A DNA stretch of 64,000 bases from Ilex aquifolium (lineage: Eukaryota; Streptophyta; Magnoliopsida; Aquifoliales; Aquifoliaceae), in assembly GCA_951799425.1 (NCBI GenBank), contig OX637393.1, positions 25,810,744-25,874,743 on the forward strand, written 5' to 3'. The translations under genes were made by a program, and so were the position numbers. Positions within the stretch are counted from its first letter, which is position 1. Each line of letters starts with the position of its first letter. Under the pieces are notes generated by a model that searched no databases, was not told the origin of the DNA, and saw nothing but the letters and a program-made list of their open reading frames with translations. Shown here piece by piece: positions 59,138 through 64,000 of the stretch.

Positions 59138-62100
59138 TTAAGTAGGAAAATTTTGGTTACAGTCAGACAAAAGAAAAGCCTTAAGCACGGGGGGAGGGGA
59201 GCCTGTCCAATACCACATAAGTGTATTGTTTAGCTTGGCGGCTGCCACCCAATGAACAGCCTTGTTATAGGCCCTAGGCTTGTGTAAAAAGCTAAGATTA
59301 TGTACCCTAACAAAATGTCTAATATCGTCAATAATAATTCTAATCTCCCACTGGGGCACGTCTTCGTTGGAGCTCAATTTGATGATGTTAAGGCAGTCGT
59401 CCATAATCGTTGTGTTGGCGATCAGCTGGGCTTCGGCAAGGAGACAGGCTTGTCTAACAGCCTCAGCCTCAGCAAGAATACTGGAACATGCAGGAAAAGA
59501 CTTTGCACTGCCGAAGACATCGGAGCCCCTTTCCTTCCAGGCCACCACACCACAAGCATCTTTCTCAGACTTTGAATTGAAGGCCCCATCGCAGCTAATG
59601 AGGATCTCGGCAGCAGTACCATGGTTCACCACCTCTTGCGCCTGTGATTCCTCCTGATTCTCCAATTCCATGACATTCCCAGACATGACCACTTCATTCC
59701 ACATTCCTTGGGCTTTGATGACTGTGGCTAAGGCATTAATCTCTTCCTTATTAAAAGTGAACTGGTTCCTCGTCTTCCAAATAGCCCATCCCACTGTTGC
59801 AAACTTACCCAGGACCTCAAGCACGCCATTGGCCTTTGTTACCAACTGCAGTAACATAGAGGACCTACTAGCAACCGACAAAAAGGGGGAGTCCCCCCAA
59901 CTGGAGAGAAAGTCCAAACCAAACCACACCCTTTTGGTCCATTCACAATCAAACAACAAGTGCTCAATGGATTCAGTGGCTAATAAACAAATTTGGCAAA
60001 GAGGGGAAGAAGCACATTTTCTTTTGAAAAGATTTTCGTGTGTGGCCAAAGAATTGTGACAAGCTTTCCACCAAAACTGCTTTACCTTCGGAAGAGCCTT
60101 CATGTTCCAGATACATCTCCAAAGGTTGGAATGAAGGGAGGCAAAAGAGCTAACCTCCTGGGGGACCTGTGCAAGTTTAAATCCAAATCTATAACCAGAT
60201 TTTACAGTGAAGGACCCCTTCCTGTCTGGCCACCAAATTCTCATATCTTCGCCTCCCCTTAGTGGTAAAGGAATGGTCTAGATTGCATCCCCTTCCTCCC
60301 TAGAGATGATGTTCGAGAAGCTGAAGGAGTTCCACCTTCTGGGGTTCTCCCTAATGATGTCTGCCACCTTCTCAATAGGGCATCCCTGGGGCATCAGAGA
60401 CTGAATAGATCAACTTGGAAGGCGTGGAATCCATTTATCCTCCCAGAACAGAACATCCTCTCCATTTCCAATCTGCCACAAGACGCCTTGATTAAGCAAT
60501 TCCCTTCCATACAGGAGACTCCTCCATACCCAAGAGGGTCTAGAGCCAACTTTCGCCTTCATGAAATCCACGTTTGGGAAGTAAATCGCTTTCATGAATT
60601 TAGCCCAAAAGGACTCAGGTTAAGAAATGATCCTCCAACATTGTTTAGCCAATAGGGATTTGTTGAGAAGTCTGAAGTCTTTGAATCCCAATCCTCCTTC
60701 TGCCTTCGGTTCGATCATTTTTTCCCACTTTTTCCAGCAGATGTCGTTACTGTTGGCATGACCTCTCCACCAAAATTGTCTGACGTAGCTGTCAAGCTTA
60801 TCGCAAAAAAATTTGGGGAATGCAACCACTGACATGGCGTAGTTGGGGATAGCCTGGATGATAGCCTTGATCAAGACCTTTTTGCCAGCTTGTGAAAGAC
60901 AAGTACTTTTCCACCCTTGGAGCTACTTCGCTATTCTCTCGAGCAAATATCCAAACACTTCCTTTTTTGAACACTGCCAAACAACTGGAATTCCCAAATA
61001 TTTAGCACAATGTGGGAGGGGCTGCATCCCCAATAGGCTGCAGAGGGAAGTTCTTTTGTCTTCTGTGGTATTACTGGAGAAGATGATTCCAGATTTTTGG
61101 AGGTTAAGAATTCAACAACCTCAATAGTTCCTCAACTCCTCCCTTTTTAGCTTTGATAAAGAATAATGAGTCATCAGCAAAGAGCAAATGAGAGATGGCA
61201 AGACTCCTCCTTCTGATCTTAAGACACGTCAGCCTCTTATCTTCAATGCCTTTCAGTAGCATGGATGAGAGGACATCTGCTATAAGAATAAAAAGATATG
61301 GGGAGATGGGATCTCCCTGTCTAATACCTCTCTGTGGATCGAGGTTGCAAATTTGATTCCCATTCAATAAGAATTGTAAGGACACTGTACTGACACACTG
61401 CATAATCAGTCCCACCCAACATTTGTCAAAGCCCATCTTTAGCATTGTTGCCTCCAGAAAATCTCATTCGACCCTGTCATATGCCTTACTAATGTCCATT
61501 TTAATTGCTAACTCCGGGACGTTTCCTCTCTTTTTTCCCTTCAAATGATGAAATACTTCATTTGCAATGGCGATGCTGTCTTGGATGAGCCTATTGGGGA
61601 CAAAGGCAGCTTGGTTAGGGGAGACAAGATCGCCAAGCATACCATTCATTCTGTTAGCCAGTACCTTTGAGACAATTTTGTACAGAAAGTTACAAAGAGC
61701 AATTGGCCTAAATTGGGAGATGCATTCGGGTGCAGATTCTTTGGGGATGAGGACCACATTCGTTAAATTGAGCTCCTTTGGAAAAATGCCTTCTTCGGAG
61801 AAACTTCTCACCAACAGGAAGACCTCGTCTTTTACAACATGCCAAAACTTGTGATAGAATATTCCTGGGAATCCGTCAAGACCGGGGGCTTTAAGGGCTC
61901 CAAGTTCCTTTACTGCATCCTGCACCTCAGATTCAGAGATTGGTCTCAACAGTCTTCGATTCATCTCCTCCGTTACCTTGTTATCTACAGAATTCAAGGC
62001 TTCAGTCCAGTTCCTTTCCCCCACTATCTTGAACATGTCCGTAAAGTAGTCACTGATATGGGCCTTTATGTCCTCCTCATCGTCGAGCCACTCATCACCC

Positions 62101-63237
62101 TCTGTTTTAAGTCGCAGAATTTGGTTGTGATTTCTCCTTTGGATAGTGGTCATATGAAAGAATCTAGTGTTCTGGTCTCCATCCTTCAACCAATTGATCC
62201 TCGAACGTTGTAGCCAAAACTTCTCCTCCTTTCGTCTGTAGGCATCAATTTGGAAACTCAATTCTGCTTCCCTGATCGGGTTCTCCTCAGTCGGTTCAAG
62301 ATTCTGAACGTAAGCAAGCTCACTTCCCAGATCCCTAATGGCCTTTTTGGGATTCCAAAACTTATGTTTACTCCATGTTGACAAGCTTTGTCTGCACAAA
62401 TCCAGATTTAAGATAGCATTCATCATCACCAAATTTGGTTGTTTACAGGACCAGCTCCTTTTGATTACTTCTTCGCATTCAGGATCATCCAACCACATGC
62501 TTTCAAACTTAAATTGATACTGAGTCCTCTTAGTCTTCATTCCAAACTCAATCACAACTGGGCAATGATCAGAGCTCATTCTTGCTTCATGGATCACATG
62601 CGTGGAGGGGAAAAGAGCATTCCATTCAGGGTTAACTATCACCCTGTCAAGCCTCTCCTGAACATTGGCAGCTCCTGGTCTGTTGTTTGACCAGGTGAAC
62701 TTCGGACCACTAAAATCAAGCTCCATAAGACTGCACTCAGAAATAAGTTGTTGAAGTTCCTCAACTCTTCTGATATTGCTAGCAGTACCTCATTCTTTCT
62801 CATCCAGAGCCCCAATAACATTGAAATCCCCAGCCACTAGCCAGGGCATGTCAGAGGATCTAGCAAACAACTTCAACCTTTCCCAAAGTCTTTTCCTAAC
62901 TTCGCATTTCGTATCAGTGGATGAATGTACACTGCCACAACTCCAGATGGTTCGCCAACCTACATCTCACATTAATCATATGCTTATTTTTCTCAATCAC
63001 TTGAAGATTAATTCCTTCTTTCCACCAAAGGGCCAGACCACTAGAAAGCCCCACAGGGTCCTCATACTCGAAAAAATTAAAGTTCAGAGATCTTCTCAAA
63101 CGCTCTAGCTTATGGGACTGGTTCTTAGTTTCCATAAGAAAAACGATTGAGGGACGATGGGTACCAATAAGCCCTCTTAGATTGCGGACTGTCCGGGGTC
63201 GTCCTACTCCCTGACAGTTCCAGGAAAGAACTAACAT
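59138..63237 (-). pseudogene. LINE ORF2: endonuclease, reverse transcriptase, RNase H
   Basis: About 1,366 codons. The AP-like endonuclease opens MLVLSWNCQGVGRPRT, has IVFLMETK, and later FTWSNNR, LDRVIVN and SSDHCPVV. The reverse transcriptase has VVLIPK, FRPIALCNFLYKI, KMDISKAYDRVE, QRGIRQGDPISPYLF and FADDSLFF. The zf-RVT region (60244-59900) has KVKQFWWKACHNSLATHENL and CQICLLATESIEHLLFDC. A plant-type RNase H domain follows with SCDGAF and AEAEAVRQA. It reverse-transcribes the LINE transcript at nicked chromosomal sites. Breaks: a frameshift within 62914-62726, a TGA for Trp after AYDRVE near 61464, a frameshift within 61104-60874, and stops near 60620, 60410 and 60250. Confidence 0.93.
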
Positions 63238-64000
63238 GAATCGTGTGGCTGTTCACGGTCAGCCACCACCACCTTATCAGCAAGATCACCTGATGCACCC
63301 TCCTTAGGCATATCATTTATAGAGTGGGAAATCCACTGTGACATACATAGATTGAGGTTGTTTTCCCCTTCACCTTCCTTTTCCCCGTTTAAATCATCCC
63401 CTTGAGCTTGTTGGTTCTGTTCTTCCACTTCCCTTTCCAATTGGGCTTGCAGCCTCTGGTCCTCCTCCATAAAGGCAAAATAGAGCTCAGAGTGGGTCAT
63501 TGCTTCGGGTCCTCTTTTCATCTTGGCTTTACTCCTCTTAGACTGTTGAAAGGATACCCCTTTCTCCTTATTAAGTGTTAAAGAGAAATGGAGGTCCGTA
63601 GGGAGGCCTAATTGGGGAAGGAGAGGTGGAGTGCCCTCTGGCCCATGTTTTGGGGTGGATCTGATCCTTTTCCCCTCCCTTGGATGGGCCTCCAGTTCAA
63701 AAAAATCCGTCTAGGCTTTCCTCTTCAGAGACATTCTCTCAAAGTGAATCTCCATATCGTTGTCCCTGTCCTCATCCCCACTATCAGAGATTACGAAAAT
63801 CTCTTTCTCTTCTGACTCCTGGGCCTCCATGCTCTCTGTGGGCTCAATGACAAAGTAGTTTCCTCTCTTTACTGCTACCAACATCTGCGGGTCTTCCTGA
63901 GATTCAGAAAGAGAGAGAGAAAAGCTGTGGTCCCCTTCCTGGTCCTCTTCCGAAAAAGGCACCACTGAAAAGGGTGGGACATGATCCTGAATTCCACTTC
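63231..64000 (-). pseudogene. LINE ORF1, C-terminal part
   Basis: A single frame from the window edge region to a stop at 63231, interrupted by one stop at 63711. Sequence is charged and low in complexity: EEDQEGDHSF, SDSGDEDRDND and EREVEEQNQQAQGDD. No zinc knuckle is visible in the part present. It would encode the RNA-binding gag-like protein. Its N-terminus is outside the window. Confidence 0.65.

Larger units (their letters stand above)
59101..64000 (-). mobile_element. L1-type LINE, 5' end beyond the window
   Basis: Minus-strand element. A 9-T run at 59101-59109 is the poly(A) tail. ORF2 occupies 63237-59138 and the end of ORF1 63965-63231. ORF2 starts inside the ORF1 stop (overlap ATGTTAG at 63237-63231), a compact arrangement. 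The copy is fairly old, with several stops and at least two frameshifts. Confidence 0.93.

Noticed and set aside
1-64000. tRNA, rRNA or other structured RNA genes
   Set aside because: No cloverleaf or rRNA core sequence was noticed on either strand. A covariance-model scan would be needed to exclude small RNAs.

Overview
This is a plant nuclear-genome window, almost certainly from a flowering plant. It holds spliced genes with GT-AG introns, a plant-mobile-domain gene, a MuDR-like transposase, CACTA, hAT and PIF/Harbinger transposons, Ty3/gypsy and probable Copia LTRs, and an L1-type LINE. I found no complete host gene. Nearly everything is mobile DNA nested inside older mobile DNA. The species cannot be named from the sequence.

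Positions 1-29314 look like one CACTA (En/Spm) transposon read on the minus strand. Its decayed Tnp2-like gene is at 380-1454 and its likely 5' terminus is at 29314. A 19.3 kb Mutator-like element (MULE, 3165-22485) has inserted into its leader. The MULE has inverted terminal repeats and an exact 10-bp target duplication. It carries a MuDR-type transposase (17930 down to 9775), a six-exon plant mobile domain (PMD) gene (8897 down to 6133), three diverged copies of a small unrecognised gene (4025-4681, 5105-5542, 9099-9540), and what looks like a captured 3' end of the GINS replication gene PSF1 (19221-19489). Two solo LTRs (10596-13048, 14795-17835) later split the transposase gene. A probable hAT element (22836-28942), itself hit by a solo LTR (25912-27843), lies in the remaining CACTA flank.

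Positions 29683-51610 contain a PIF/Harbinger transposase gene broken into two pieces 18.5 kb apart. Between them lie a decayed LTR (from 30122) with a nested solo LTR (30705-33012), about 4 kb of unassigned DNA, and a nearly whole young Ty3/gypsy element of probable Tekay/Del type (35595-45725). The 3' part of the Harbinger gene is also split by a solo LTR (49374-51382).

Positions 51850-59100 hold a GRF-type zinc-finger fragment split by a probable Copia solo LTR (51991-55223), which itself contains a gypsy-like solo LTR (52108-54170). Next come a non-autonomous hAT element with a perfect 8-bp duplication (56098-57136) and a long-armed foldback element (57487-58944) with a tiny MITE inside one arm. 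From 59101 to the right edge runs a minus-strand L1 LINE with most of ORF2 and the end of ORF1.

The genes do not form a host pathway. The one plausible working unit is the MULE: transposase, PMD gene and three small paralogues between the same pair of terminal repeats. Most of its coding copies are now decayed, and many of the stops fall where tryptophan is expected.
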